From: JADJOY01 sp046331705 [NCBI: bacterium]
Lineage (GTDB): Bacteria > JADJOY01
DNA length: 64,000 bases
Assembly: GCA_046331705.1 (NCBI GenBank)
Contig: JAXLQJ010000001.1
Coordinates: 186,001 to 250,000 of the forward strand
Direction of reading: 5' to 3'
The notes below the pieces were generated by a model, which searched no databases, had not been told where the DNA came from, and saw only the letters and a list, made by a program, of their open reading frames with translations. A program made the translations under genes and the position numbers. Every line of letters starts with the position of its first letter. The first letter of the stretch is position 1. Shown piece by piece: positions 1 to 9,264 of this stretch.

Positions 1-67
1 CCGTGATTCGATGTCACGCGGGGACGGCGCTCGGTTGCGCGAGCGGCGAGGTCGTGCGGACGGGCCC

Positions 68-1156
68 TCAGCAGGGCGGCGCGCCCGTCTGGGCGCTCCA
101 CCGGCACAAGTCGGGTGCCTCGAACGATTCGCGGAAGAGGCAGCTCGAGACCACGTGGCTCTCGCTGCAGTGCACCGCGCGATCCGAGGCGAGGCCCGCC
201 GGGAACGAGAGGTTGGGATTCGTCCCAGCGAGCTCGCGAACGGGCGCCACGTCGCCGGTGTCGTCCTGGCCGAACCCGAGAACCGAGTCGAGTGAGGGTC
301 CGTTCGTACCGTTGTCGCTCACCAGCATCTCGCCGCTCGCCGTGACGACTAGCCCGACGGGGAACTCGAGGCTCGTGGTCGGCCCGGCGATCATGCGCAG
401 GCGAGGGTCGTTCCCGCTCGCGGTGCGCGCATACGTGGAGATCGACGGCGCCACGTCCACGACGATGAGCTCGTCGCGATCCAGGTCCACGAACGTCTGG
501 CGCGGGTTGGCGGGCGCGAACGTGCCGTTGAGCGAGCGCTTGGGGGTGGCGTCGCCGGACGCGGTACGGTCGAAGACCGAAACCTCTTTGGGGCTGCCGA
601 AGGCATCGCTCACGTAGACCTCGTCGTGAACGAGGTCGATCAGCAAGCTGACGGGGCCCGAGAGCCCCGTCGAGGCGCCGGTGATGGAGCGTTTGGGAGC
701 GCTGTCGCCGCTCGCCCCGCGGTCGTACACGAGCACCTTGCCGTTGCTCGGGCTGGCCACCCAGAGCTCGTCGTTCTCGAGATCGAGCGCCAGCCCGCCC
801 AGGAAGGTCGCGAGCTCGGTGGTCGCTCCCGCGAGCGTGCGGATCGGCGCGACGTTGCCGCTCGCGTCCATGGCGAAGACCAAGACGCTCCCGTTGCCGT
901 TGGAGACGTAGATCTCGCGCCTGCCGAGATCGACCACGAGCCCGCTCGGGGCGAAGAGCGTGGTTGCGGCGCCCTCGATCGAGCGCAGCGGAGCCACGTC
1001 GCCCACGGCGCCGTCGGCGAAGACTCGGACGGCGGTCGAGGTGAGGACGAACATCTCGGAGCGAGCCGTCGCTGCCCAACCCACGAGCGCCACGAGCGCG
1101 ATGCTCGGCAACCAGCGGGGGATCAAACGGGGATGCCGAGCGGGCGAAGGTCGCAT
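68..1156 (-). CDS. Secreted beta-propeller (NHL/YncE-like) protein with FE..W C-terminal tail
   Basis: A 362-residue protein with an N-terminal signal peptide (about residues 1-33: basic start, then a hydrophobic core). The body is built of six or so imperfect 45-50-residue units with a D..DELYV...G.V.VF....SGD.AP.R.I.G pattern, as in NHL/YncE-type beta-propellers. Such propellers usually act as binding scaffolds, and no catalytic motif is visible. The start at 1156 is supported by an upstream AAGAGGAA Shine-Dalgarno. The last 24 residues contain FRESFEAPDLCRWS, a variant of a tail found on three other secreted proteins in this window, so I infer a shared export or anchoring signal. Several Cys lie close to the tail. 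It is the last gene of a minus-strand pair with the repeat protein upstream, separated by 215 bp. The exact function is unknown. Confidence 0.8.
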   Translation of the reverse strand: MRPSPARHPRLIPRWLPSIALVALVGWAATARSEMFVLTSTAVRVFADGAVGDVAPLRSIEGAATTLFAPSGLVVDLGRREIYVSNGNGSVLVFAMDASGNVAPIRTLAGATTELATFLGGLALDLENDELWVASPSNGKVLVYDRGASGDSAPKRSITGASTGLSGPVSLLIDLVHDEVYVSDAFGSPKEVSVFDRTASGDATPKRSLNGTFAPANPRQTFVDLDRDELIVVDVAPSISTYARTASGNDPRLRMIAGPTTSLEFPVGLVVTASGEMLVSDNGTNGPSLDSVLGFGQDDTGDVAPVRELAGTNPNLSFPAGLASDRAVHCSESHVVSSCLFRESFEAPDLCRWSAQTGAPPC

Positions 1157-1371
1157 GGATTCCTCTTGCTCGCGGTCCGCGCAGCGCGCGCTGTTCCAGC
1201 GAGCACGTTCATCATGCGTGGGTGGTCCCTCCCTGTCCAGGATCGCGCGAGATCGGCCGGGTTACGGTGGCGACCATCTCGGCGCCGGAAGCTCGACTCG
1301 CTCGAGCTCGGGCCGAGCGCTGTCGCGATCGGCCGCGGCCGGATCGGCCACACGGCCCGCGCGGCCTGGGC

Positions 1372-4300
1372 TCACGAACCGCCGGCGAACGCGGACCAAT
1401 TCGAGTAGCCACCGGACTCGAAGCCGTCGGCGAAGATCAGGTTGACGATGATGTCGAAGGTCGCCGTCGCGGACTTCGCGGTGCTCATCGTCAACTCGCA
1501 GGCGCCGATTCCGCTGCACGCACCATCCCACCCGGTGAAGATCGAGCTCGCGGCGGGCACCGCTGTCAGCGTCACCACCGAATCCTCTGGGAAGCTCGCG
1601 GTGCAGGTCGATCCGCAATCGATGCCCGCCGGGGTGCTCTTCACGGTTCCGGCGCCGCTTCCCGCTTGGTGGATCGTGAGCGGGTTGGTCGGCAGCAGCG
1701 CGAACCTCGCCGTCACGCTCTTCGCGGCACTCATCGTCACCTGGCAGGTGCCCGATCCGCTGCAGGCACCACTCCACCCCGTGAAGCTCGAGTCCGCATC
1801 CGGCGTCGCGGTGAGCGTGACGACCTGGCCCTGTGGGAAGTTCTCGGAGCAGTCCGCTCCGCAGTCGATTCCTGGCAGGTCGCTCGTGGTGGTGCCCGTG
1901 CCGGTGCCCGATGAGCCGACGCTCAGCTTGTAGGTCGGCAGCAACGTGAAGGTCGCTGTCACCGACTTCGCGGCGCTCATCGTCACCTGGCACGCACCCG
2001 AGCCCGAGCACGCGCCGCTCCAGCTCGCGAACTTCGAGTCCGAGTCGGGGGTCGGGGTCAGCGTCACCACCTGGCCCTGTGGGAAATTCGAGGAGCAGGT
2101 CGAACCGCAGTCGATTCCCACCGGGCTGCTGGTCACCGTTCCCGTACCCGTCCCCGAGCGGTTGACCGTCAGCTTGTAGGTCGGCAGCAGCGTGAAGGTC
2201 GCCGTCACCGATTTCGCGGCGCTCATCGTCACCTGGCACGCACCCGAGCCCGAGCACACCCCAGCCCGCGAACTTCGAGTCCGGGTCGGGGTCGGGGTCA
2301 GCGTCACCACCTGGCCCTGCGGGAATTCGAGGAGCAGGTCGAGCCGCAATCGATGCCCACCGGGCTGCTGGTCACCGTTCCCGTACCGTCCCCGAGCGGT
2401 TGACCGTCAGCTTGTAGGTCGGCAGCAGCGTGAAGGTCGCCGTCACGGACTTCGCGGCGCTCATCGTCACCTGGCACGCACCCGAGCCCGAGCACACCCC
2501 ACCCCAGCCCGCGAACTTCGAGTCCGGGTCGGGGGTCGGGGTCAGCGTCACCACCTGGCCCTGCGGGAAATTCGAAAAGCAGGTCGAACCACAATCGATT
2601 CCCACCGGGCTGCTGGTCACCGTTCCCGTACCCGTCCCCGAGCGGTTGACCGTCAGCTTGTAGGTCGGCAGCAGCGTGAAGGTTGCGGTCACCGACTTGG
2701 CGGCGCTCATCGTCACCTGGCACGCACCCGAGCCCGAGCACGCCCCACTCCAGCCCGCGAACTTCGAGTCCGCGTTGGGGGTTGGCGTGAGCGTCACCAC
2801 CTGGCCCTGCGGGAAATTCGAAAAGCAGGTCGAACCGCAGTCGATTCCCGACGGGCTGCTGGTCACCGTTCCCGTACCCGTCCCCGAGCGGTTGACCGTG
2901 AGCTTGTAGGTCGGCAGCAACGTGAAGGTCGCCGTCACCGACCTCGCGGCGCTCATCGTCACCTGGCACGTACCCGATCCCGAGCACGCCCCACTCCAGC
3001 CCGCGAACTTCGAGTCCGAGTTGGGGGTCGGCGTGAGCGTCACCACCTGGCCCTGCGGGAAGCTCGCGACGCAGGTCCCTCCGCAATCGATGCTCGGCGG
3101 CGTGCTCACCACGTTCCCCGTGCCCGTCCCGCTCCGCTGGACCGTGAGCGTCCGCGAGCCGGTGGCGGCGCACCGGAATCCGAGACTCTGATTCCAGCCG
3201 GATGGATCGAGACTGTCGCGGCTGTACGTGCGAAGGGAGTGGGTGTACGCGGCGGTCGAGTAGCCGCCTCCCCGCCGCACCTTGAAGACGCCGATTCCCG
3301 GTCCGGGCGGGTTCGTCGCCGGGCTCGACTGGTAGTAGCCGGCGTCATACCAGTCGTTCACCCACTGGAAGACGTTTCCCGACATGTCGAGCGCGCCGAG
3401 GGGCGACACTCCGCTCGGTTTGGTGCCGACGGGCGACGTCAGCCCGTTGCCGCAGCCGGTGGTGCCGCTGGGGTACGTGTCCCACATCACGGCGTAGGTG
3501 CAGCTCGCCTCCTGCGCGCCCCACGGGTAGAGCCGCGCGTCCGTGCCGCGCGCGGCCTTCTCCCACTCGGCCTCGCTGGGCAGACGCTTGCCGAGCCACT
3601 GGCAATAGTCGTTTGCCTGGTGCCAATCCACGCAATTGATCGGATGGCTCCCCCGACCCGAGGCGCCCCAGTTGCAGGTGGCGACGCTCGCGTTCGTGCC
3701 CTTGGGCGTGTCGCACGCGTTGGCACTCTCGCACGCGGCGTACTCGTCCACCGTGACGTCGTTGCGGTCGATCCAGAAGGCACTCAGATTCACCGTGTGC
3801 TGTGGCTCCTCGTCCGGCTGGTCCGATGCCTGCCCCATCGTGAAGGTCCCCGCGGGCACCAGCACCATGTCGGCAGCGGGAACCGCCAGCGCGCAGCCGG
3901 CGCAGGTGCTCGCGTCGGCGTCGGGCTCGCCCTCGGCGGAAGCCTGGCGCCCGGACTCGACGCGCTCGAGCGAGAGCGCGAACGCACCCGGAGCGCCGAG
4001 GGAAGCGACGCGGAACCAGATGCGCTGGCCGGCGGCGACCCGCAACGTCAGGCTTTCGGGAGCAGGCTGTCCGGCACCTTGGACCTCGCACGCGATCTCG
4101 TCGAGCGTGGTCCCCGGGCAACCCGTGTGGGCCGAGATCGCCGTCGCGACGGTCGACGAGACGCTCGACACCAGCACCGTGCCCGCGGATGGCGCGGTGT
4201 ACTCGAACCAGGCGTCGGGCGCGCCAGCAGGCGCGCACGAGGAGTCGCCGCCTTGGCTCGTGTGAACGGTGGTGCCAGGGGCGGTCACCCCTTCGGCGAG

Positions 4301-4486
4301 GGAGGCCGCCGCCGCGCAATCCACGTCGTCGCCGGCCGCCTCGGCGGCGGCTGCGATCGAGGCCGCGAGCACGAGCAGGCTCGCGATCCTCGCCCACCGA
4401 CGACGAGACGCGCGGCGCCACCGGCTGCACCGTTCGCTCGCACCCGCCGGTGCCGGATGAGCGCAAGACGATTCGTTCGAGCTCAT
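1372..4486 (-). pseudogene. Secreted sulfatase-modifying-factor-fold protein with seven 82-aa repeats, frame disrupted
   Basis: Read as one gene with frame breaks. From the ATG at 4486 (GGGGGG upstream) there is a signal peptide (to about residue 50), a PPC-like beta-sandwich (about 55-175), an FGE-sulfatase/SUMF1-fold domain (about 205-442, with the typical W.GKRLPSEAEWEKAARG, LDMSGNVFQWVNDWY and LGFRCA blocks), then seven Cys-rich repeats of about 82 residues (GTGTV..SP.GIDCG..C...FPQGQVVTLT.TP....F.GWSGACSG.G.C..TM...K.VTATF), and finally IFADGFESG..NW. The frame breaks in repeat 4 (2250-2390), which is 8 nt shorter than its neighbours through three single-base losses and one 5-base loss. 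Restoring 8 nt gives a continuous 1040-residue frame. The SUMF-fold family includes many non-enzymatic members, and I do not see the paired active-site Cys of true formylglycine-generating enzyme. A sequence error is as likely as a real mutation. Confidence 0.75.
1440..3160 (-). repeat. Seven tandem 246-bp coding repeats
   Basis: Direct coding repeats of 246 nt (82 codons) in the 3' half of the SUMF-fold gene. Identical phrases recur at 1946, 2192, 2430, 2676 and 2922, giving spacings of 246, 238, 246 and 246. The two copies nearest the C-terminus are the most diverged; the central four are nearly identical, which suggests recent amplification or gene conversion. The encoded unit resembles the bacterial 'divergent InlB B-repeat' type, with two Cys (IDCG..C) and a further pair (GAC...C) that could form disulphides. 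The unit at about 2230-2400 is the 238-nt copy that breaks the reading frame. Confidence 0.9.
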
Positions 4487-4855
4487 GGCTGAGACGCCCC
4501 CCGAAGCGTGGTTCGTCGATCCCGACTCTCGGCCTTCTAGCACCGTCGACCCATCCGTGAAAGTTTGGATCGGTGGGCCGGAATCGCCAGCGCCACGTGC
4601 TTCCAGGCCAATCCCTCGCGAGCGCCGCCGAGGCCCGCGGCGCCGCGGGCGAGGGAAGGCCGGCGAGCGCGGCGAGGATCCTGGTGCCCGCGCGCTTCGG
4701 GAATCGATTCCGCGATCGCCAGCGCGTTCGTGGGCCCGGGGAGGACGGAAGACACCGACGGCCTTCGGGTCGCGGGCGTCGTTCGGTTTCGCGCGCCCCC
4801 CGCCGCGCGTCGCCAGCGTCTACACTGGAGCCATCCCCTTCCCGCGGGAACCCCG
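4487..4855. other. Divergent intergenic region, no gene recognised
   Basis: A 369-bp gap between the divergently transcribed SUMF-fold gene and tldD. It should hold both promoters. I see no convincing ORF with coding-like composition, no riboswitch motif, no clear sigma-54 box and no terminator. Confidence 0.5.
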
Positions 4856-6289
4856 ATGATCTCGACCCTCGAAGCTCGCTTCCGCGACGTCGTGCCGAGC
4901 GTGCAGTTCTGCTCGCTGCGCTTCGTCCACGAACGCCACGAGCGCGTCGAGGTGCGGCGCGGCGTGCTCGAACCGGTCGAGCGCAGCGACGACCTGGGCG
5001 TGATGTTCACGGTGATCGATCGCGGCGGCGTCGGCTACGCGGCCACCTCGGATCTGACCCCGACGGGGTTGCGCGCTGCCGCGCGGCGCGCGGCGGATTG
5101 GGCCCACGCCACCCGCGAGCGCGCCATCGCCGCGTTCGCCAAGTCGCCCACCGCCGCCCACGTGGGCAGCTACGCGAGCCCGGTGGTACGGCCGTGGGGC
5201 GAGATGCCCCTCGGCGACAAGGTGGCGCTCTTGATGAGGGAGTGCGAGCGGCTGCGCGCGAACGACACCATCGTCGACTGCGCGGCGGGGCTCTGGCACA
5301 TCGCGACGGAGACGCTCCACCTCACCACCAACGGTGGGCGCGTTCACCAGACCTTCGAGTACCTGGTGCCGGAGCTGCGGGCGTCGGCCAACCGCGATGC
5401 CGAGACCCAGGTGCGCACCTTCGCGGCGGGACAGCGCTGCCGGCAGGGCGGCCTCGAGATCCTCGACGAGGTGGGATTCTTCGACGCCGCGCCGCGCGTC
5501 GCCCAGGAAGCGCTCGAGCTGCTGGATGCGCCCGACTGTCCCGCCGGGACCATGGACGTCGTGATCGCACCGGACCAGATGATCCTGCAGATCCACGAGT
5601 CCATCGGCCACCCGCTCGAGCTCGATCGCATCCTCGGAGACGAGCGCAACTACGCGGGCCGCAGCTTCGTCACACCGGACATGTTCGGCAGCTACCGCTA
5701 CGGATCGGAGCTGCTCAACGTGACGTTCGACCCGACCCGCGCTGGCGAGCTCGCGAGCTATGGCTTCGACGACGTCGGCCAGCCCGCGACCCGGGAGCAC
5801 CTGATCCGGGACGGCATGCTGCTCAGGCCGCTGGGCGGGCTCACCTCGCAGGTGCGGACGGGGCTCGCGGGAGTCGCCAACGCCCGCGCCACCAGCTGGA
5901 ACCGGCCGCCCATCGATCGCATGGCGAATCTCAACCTGGAGCCCGGCGACTGCACGTTCGCCGAGCTGGTTGGCGCGGTGGAGAACGGCGTCTTCCTGGA
6001 GACCAACTGCTCGTGGTCGATCGACGACTCGCGCAACAAGTTCCAGTTCGGCTGCGAGCGCGCGCGCGCGATCCGCGACGGCGAGCTTCGCGAGGTCCTC
6101 AAGAACCCGAACTACCGCGGCGTGTCGGCGACCTTCTGGCGCAGCCTCGCCGGCGTGGGCGAGGCGGGCACCGTGGAGGTGCTGGGCACGCCGTATTGCG
6201 GCAAGGGCGAGCCCAACCAGACCATCCGCGTCGGCCACGCCACGCCGCCGTGCCGCTTCACCCACGTCGACGTCTTCGGCGGCGCGTGA
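4856..6289 (+). CDS. tldD: TldD metallopeptidase subunit
   Basis: A 477-residue TldD. TldD and TldE form a heterodimeric cytoplasmic zinc protease that degrades unfolded peptides and, in other bacteria, matures microcin B17 and cleaves the CcdA antitoxin. The TldD-type HExxxH zinc motif is present as HESIGH at residues 247-252, with the usual flanking QIHESIGHPLELDR. Length is normal for the family (about 480). I chose the ATG at 4856, which matches the conserved N-terminus, rather than upstream in-frame starts that would add about 97 unrelated residues. The stop overlaps the tldE start by one base (TGATG), so the two are translationally coupled. No RiPP precursor or other modification gene lies next to it, so a general proteolytic role is the simplest reading. 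Confidence 0.95.
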   Translation: MISTLEARFRDVVPSVQFCSLRFVHERHERVEVRRGVLEPVERSDDLGVMFTVIDRGGVGYAATSDLTPTGLRAAARRAADWAHATRERAIAAFAKSPTAAHVGSYASPVVRPWGEMPLGDKVALLMRECERLRANDTIVDCAAGLWHIATETLHLTTNGGRVHQTFEYLVPELRASANRDAETQVRTFAAGQRCRQGGLEILDEVGFFDAAPRVAQEALELLDAPDCPAGTMDVVIAPDQMILQIHESIGHPLELDRILGDERNYAGRSFVTPDMFGSYRYGSELLNVTFDPTRAGELASYGFDDVGQPATREHLIRDGMLLRPLGGLTSQVRTGLAGVANARATSWNRPPIDRMANLNLEPGDCTFAELVGAVENGVFLETNCSWSIDDSRNKFQFGCERARAIRDGELREVLKNPNYRGVSATFWRSLAGVGEAGTVEVLGTPYCGKGEPNQTIRVGHATPPCRFTHVDVFGGA

Positions 6290-7611
6290 TGGAAAGCTAC
6301 TTCCACGAGGTCGTCGACCTGCTGACGTCGCTGCTCGTCGGGGACGAGCGATTCCTCGCGAGCTTTTCCGGCGAGGACTCGGACTTCGTGCGTTTCAACC
6401 GCGGCGAGGTCCGCCAGGCCGGCACGGTCTCGCAGCGCTACCTCGAGATCGATCTCATCGAGGGCCGACGCCACGCCTCGTGCGAGCTCTCGCTCGCGGG
6501 CGATCGCGAGACGGATCGAGCGCGCCTGCGCGGTGCCGTCGAGGCGCTGCGCGCCACGCGTCCCTACCTGCCCGAGGATCCGCACCTGCTCTACGCCGAG
6601 CACGCACCCTCGAGCGAGCAGATCCATCGCGGACGCTTGCCGGACGGACCCGCCGCCGCCGCGGCCGTTCAGGCGATCGGCGCGCACCACGACCTCGTGG
6701 GCATCTACGCCGCCGGGCCGATCCATTCGGGATTCGCCAGCTCGTTCGGGCAGCGCAACTGGCACTCGACCGAGAGCTTCCATCTCGATTTCAGCCTCTA
6801 CCAGGAGGCCGATCGCGCGGTGAAGACCAGCTACTCGGGTTTCGTCTGGGAGCCGGCGGAGCTCGAGCGCAAGGCGCGCCTCGCGACCGAGCAGCTCGCC
6901 ACGCTCGCGCGCCCGCCGCGCACCTTGCATCCGGGTCGCTACCGCGTGTTCCTGGCGCCGGCGGCGCTCGGGGAGATCGTCGAGGTGCTGAGCTGGAGCG
7001 GTTTCAGCCTGCGCGCGGCACGCACCAAGACCACGCCGCTGCTGCGGCTGCTGGAGCGGGAGGTGGCGCTCAGCCCCTTGATCGACATCACCGAGAACAC
7101 CCACGAGGGGGTGGCACCGAACTTCCAGGAGTCCGGCTTCATCCGTCCCGACCGGGTGCCGCTGGTGCGCGGCGGCGAGCTGGTCTCGAGCTTGGTCTCG
7201 CCGCGCTCCGCAGCGGAGTACGGCGTTCCCACGAATGGCGCCACCGCCGCCGAGACACCGTGCTCCATCGATCTCGGGTGCGGCCGGCTGCCCACCGATG
7301 ACGCGCTCGCGCGGCTCGGCACCGGGCTCTACGTGAGCAACCTGTGGTACTGCAACTTCTCGGATCGCAGCGCGTGCCGCACCACCGGCATGACGCGTTT
7401 CGCGACGTTCTGGGTTCAAAACGGCGAGCTGATCGAACCCGTGAGCGTGATGCGATTCGACGAGACGATCTACCGCATGCTCGGCGAGAACCTGATCGAC
7501 CTCACCGCCGAGCGCGAGCTGATCATGGCCGCCGACACCTACGAGAGCCGCTCCGTGCAGAGCGCCCGGTTGCCCGGCGCCTTGATCGACGACTTCACGC
7601 TCACGCTGTGA
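6289..7611 (+). CDS. tldE: TldE/PmbA peptidase subunit
   Basis: A 440-residue TldE (PmbA) partner of TldD. It has the same two-domain fold but no HExxxH motif, as expected for the non-catalytic subunit, which shapes the active-site channel. Recognisable blocks are the N-terminal ED.DFVRFNRGEVRQAG region, the central SSFGQRNWHSTESF segment and the C-terminal Gly/Asn-rich stretch with YVSNLWYCNFSDR, where TldE proteins usually carry YV.....N. The start ATG shares its A with the tldD stop codon, indicating an operon and a 1:1 complex. The gene ends 38 bp before a convergent lipoprotein gene. Function is inferred from the family. Confidence 0.93.
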   Translation: MESYFHEVVDLLTSLLVGDERFLASFSGEDSDFVRFNRGEVRQAGTVSQRYLEIDLIEGRRHASCELSLAGDRETDRARLRGAVEALRATRPYLPEDPHLLYAEHAPSSEQIHRGRLPDGPAAAAAVQAIGAHHDLVGIYAAGPIHSGFASSFGQRNWHSTESFHLDFSLYQEADRAVKTSYSGFVWEPAELERKARLATEQLATLARPPRTLHPGRYRVFLAPAALGEIVEVLSWSGFSLRAARTKTTPLLRLLEREVALSPLIDITENTHEGVAPNFQESGFIRPDRVPLVRGGELVSSLVSPRSAAEYGVPTNGATAAETPCSIDLGCGRLPTDDALARLGTGLYVSNLWYCNFSDRSACRTTGMTRFATFWVQNGELIEPVSVMRFDETIYRMLGENLIDLTAERELIMAADTYESRSVQSARLPGALIDDFTLTL

Positions 7612-7649
7612 CGCGCGAGCGCCCCGCGCGCTCGCGAGCCGGGCGACCG

Positions 7650-8126
7650 TCAGTCGTGGACCATGTTGAAGTGGCCGAACTCGTCGGGGAACGGGAAGCG
7701 GAACTGGTAGGTGCCCGTCATCGTGCGGTGCTTGATGTCGGCGAAGCAATCGGCGACCGCCACGCCCGAGTCGAAGTCGCTCTCCAGCTTGTTGCCGAAG
7801 ACGGTGCCCGTGACGGGGCGGTTGCCCTGGATCAACACCGCGCCGACGACCTCGAGATTGCCGATGAAGTCGTTGCCATTTTGCGCGACGGTGAGGTTCG
7901 CGAGCAAACCCGTGGCGGGGGTCTTGTTCGAGTACCAGCTCCCCTGCCACGAGCCCGAGATGTCGACCGTGGGCACCACTTGACCCGCGCCGTCCACCCC
8001 CGGCTCGGCCCCCAAGGCGAGTGGCAACTCGTTGGAGCCGTCACCGCAACCCGCCACCAGTGCCAACAAGAGTGTCAGCGGGACGAGCCGGACGCGGAAG
8101 CCTCGAATTGGAAAAACGCTAAGCAT
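7650..8126 (-). CDS. Hypothetical lipoprotein
   Basis: A 158-residue protein with a classical lipoprotein signal: basic N-terminus, hydrophobic stretch and LVAGC lipobox with Cys27 as the predicted lipidated residue, followed by a short linker. The remaining ~125 residues look like an all-beta domain (DISGSWQGSWYSN... and repeated T.TV.....NDFIGNLEV, GTVFGNKLE, TGTYQFRF), the pattern of small lipocalin-like or beta-barrel lipoproteins in which each strand carries an 'X-G-X-V' phrase. I do not recognise a named family. GAAGG lies upstream of the ATG at 8126. It is convergent with tldE and divergent from the glycosyltransferase gene at 8261. Confidence 0.8.
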   Translation of the reverse strand: MLSVFPIRGFRVRLVPLTLLLALVAGCGDGSNELPLALGAEPGVDGAGQVVPTVDISGSWQGSWYSNKTPATGLLANLTVAQNGNDFIGNLEVVGAVLIQGNRPVTGTVFGNKLESDFDSGVAVADCFADIKHRTMTGTYQFRFPFPDEFGHFNMVHD

Positions 8127-8260
8127 GATCGCCTTCTAGCACGACAGGCCCGCGAGCGGGGAGAGGTTCGGGAAAAGTCGCAGCATCGATCTTGCAGCGT
8201 CGATGCAATGGTCGGGCCAGCGCCGGCAGGGAGCGCCGCCGCGGCGCATGACCCTCACCC

Positions 8261-9223
8261 ATGACGCCATCGCCTCGGATTTCCGTGTTGCTGCCGGCGC
8301 GAAATGCGGAGCGCTGGCTGAGATACGCGATTCGCGATCTGCTGGATCAGCGCGCCATCGAGCTCGAGGTGCTGGTGGTGGACGACCACTCCACCGACGA
8401 CACGCCGCGCTGGATCGATCGTTTCGCCACGGCCGAGCCGCGGGTGCGCTCCGTCGCCACCGCCGGCCGCGGCATCGCCGCGGCATTGAGCGCGGCGCTG
8501 GCCGAAGCCCGGGCACCGCTCATCGGGCTCATGGAGGCGGACGATCGCTGTCATGCCAGCCGCTTTGCGGTCCTCGCCGATGCGCTTCGTCCGAACCCGA
8601 CCTGGGCCGGCGTGGTGAGTCGTACCACACTTTTCGGCGTTCGGAGCGCGGGAATGCGGCGCTACGTGGACTGGCAGAACTCGCTCGCCACACCCGACGA
8701 GCTGGCGCGAGCGCGTTTCGTCGAGATTCCCGCGCTGCTCCAGACCGGCCTGTTCCGGCGTGCGTCGATCGACGCGTTCGGCGGCTTCCTCGAGCCCGAG
8801 CGCTGGCCTGTCGACATCGATTTCTGGATGCGCGCCTTCGCCGCGGGTGCCCGGATCGGGCGCGTGCCGCGGCCGCTCTATCGGTGGCGCCAGCACGGCG
8901 CGCAGGACACGCGCACCAGCGATCGGCACCGGCTCGCGGCCCTGCAACGCTGCAAGGCGCACTATTTCGTGAGCGGACCGGGCGACGGACGACCGATCGA
9001 CGTGGTCTCGGTGGGCCGCACGCTCGAGACGTGGACGTCGCTCCTCTCCGCGGAGGGCGCCACCGATCTGCGCGCGATCGCGTGGAAGCCGCGTCACACG
9101 TCACCCCCGCCGCGCCGCGCGGGCGCGGTTCGGCTCTTCGTCTACGGCATGGCCGAGGTGCGCGCGCGGGTGCCGGCGCTCGTCCCCGACTTCAGCGACG
9201 AGCTCGATTGGTTCGCGGCGTGA
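8261..9223 (+). CDS. Family 2 glycosyltransferase (GT-A fold)
   Basis: A 320-residue family 2 glycosyltransferase. It starts with the hallmark ISVLLPARNAE, has VVDDHS (Asp41-Asp42) for nucleotide-sugar binding and MEADDR (91-96) as the DxD-like metal-binding motif. PVDIDFWMRAFAAG (about 185-200) fits the acceptor/catalytic-base region, ending in the common LYRWRQHG phrase. No transmembrane segment is seen, so it probably works at the inner face of the cytoplasmic membrane, adding a sugar to a lipid-linked or protein acceptor. Donor and acceptor cannot be read from sequence. It is a single gene, convergent with the phosphorylase gene at 9265, and far from the exopolysaccharide operon, so no pathway is implied by context. 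Confidence 0.88.
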   Translation: MTPSPRISVLLPARNAERWLRYAIRDLLDQRAIELEVLVVDDHSTDDTPRWIDRFATAEPRVRSVATAGRGIAAALSAALAEARAPLIGLMEADDRCHASRFAVLADALRPNPTWAGVVSRTTLFGVRSAGMRRYVDWQNSLATPDELARARFVEIPALLQTGLFRRASIDAFGGFLEPERWPVDIDFWMRAFAAGARIGRVPRPLYRWRQHGAQDTRTSDRHRLAALQRCKAHYFVSGPGDGRPIDVVSVGRTLETWTSLLSAEGATDLRAIAWKPRHTSPPPRRAGAVRLFVYGMAEVRARVPALVPDFSDELDWFAA

Positions 9224-9264
9224 CTCGTCGCGCGCGAGGGCGTGCCGCGCGGGCGGGCGGCCGC

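Noticed and set aside
1372-4486. True formylglycine-generating enzyme
   Set aside because: The fold is present, but no sulfatase gene is near, the protein is exported with surface-type repeats, and the paired active-site Cys is not evident.
4573-7611. 1012-codon open frame overlapping tldD and joined to tldE
   Set aside because: Only the tldE part is real. The 5' part is an Arg/Ala-rich shadow of tldD, and tldE has its own overlapping ATG at 6289.
4856-8126. RiPP biosynthesis cluster based on tldD/tldE
   Set aside because: No cyclodehydratase, radical SAM or precursor-like small ORF is adjacent. The nearby small gene is a lipoprotein with an all-beta body.
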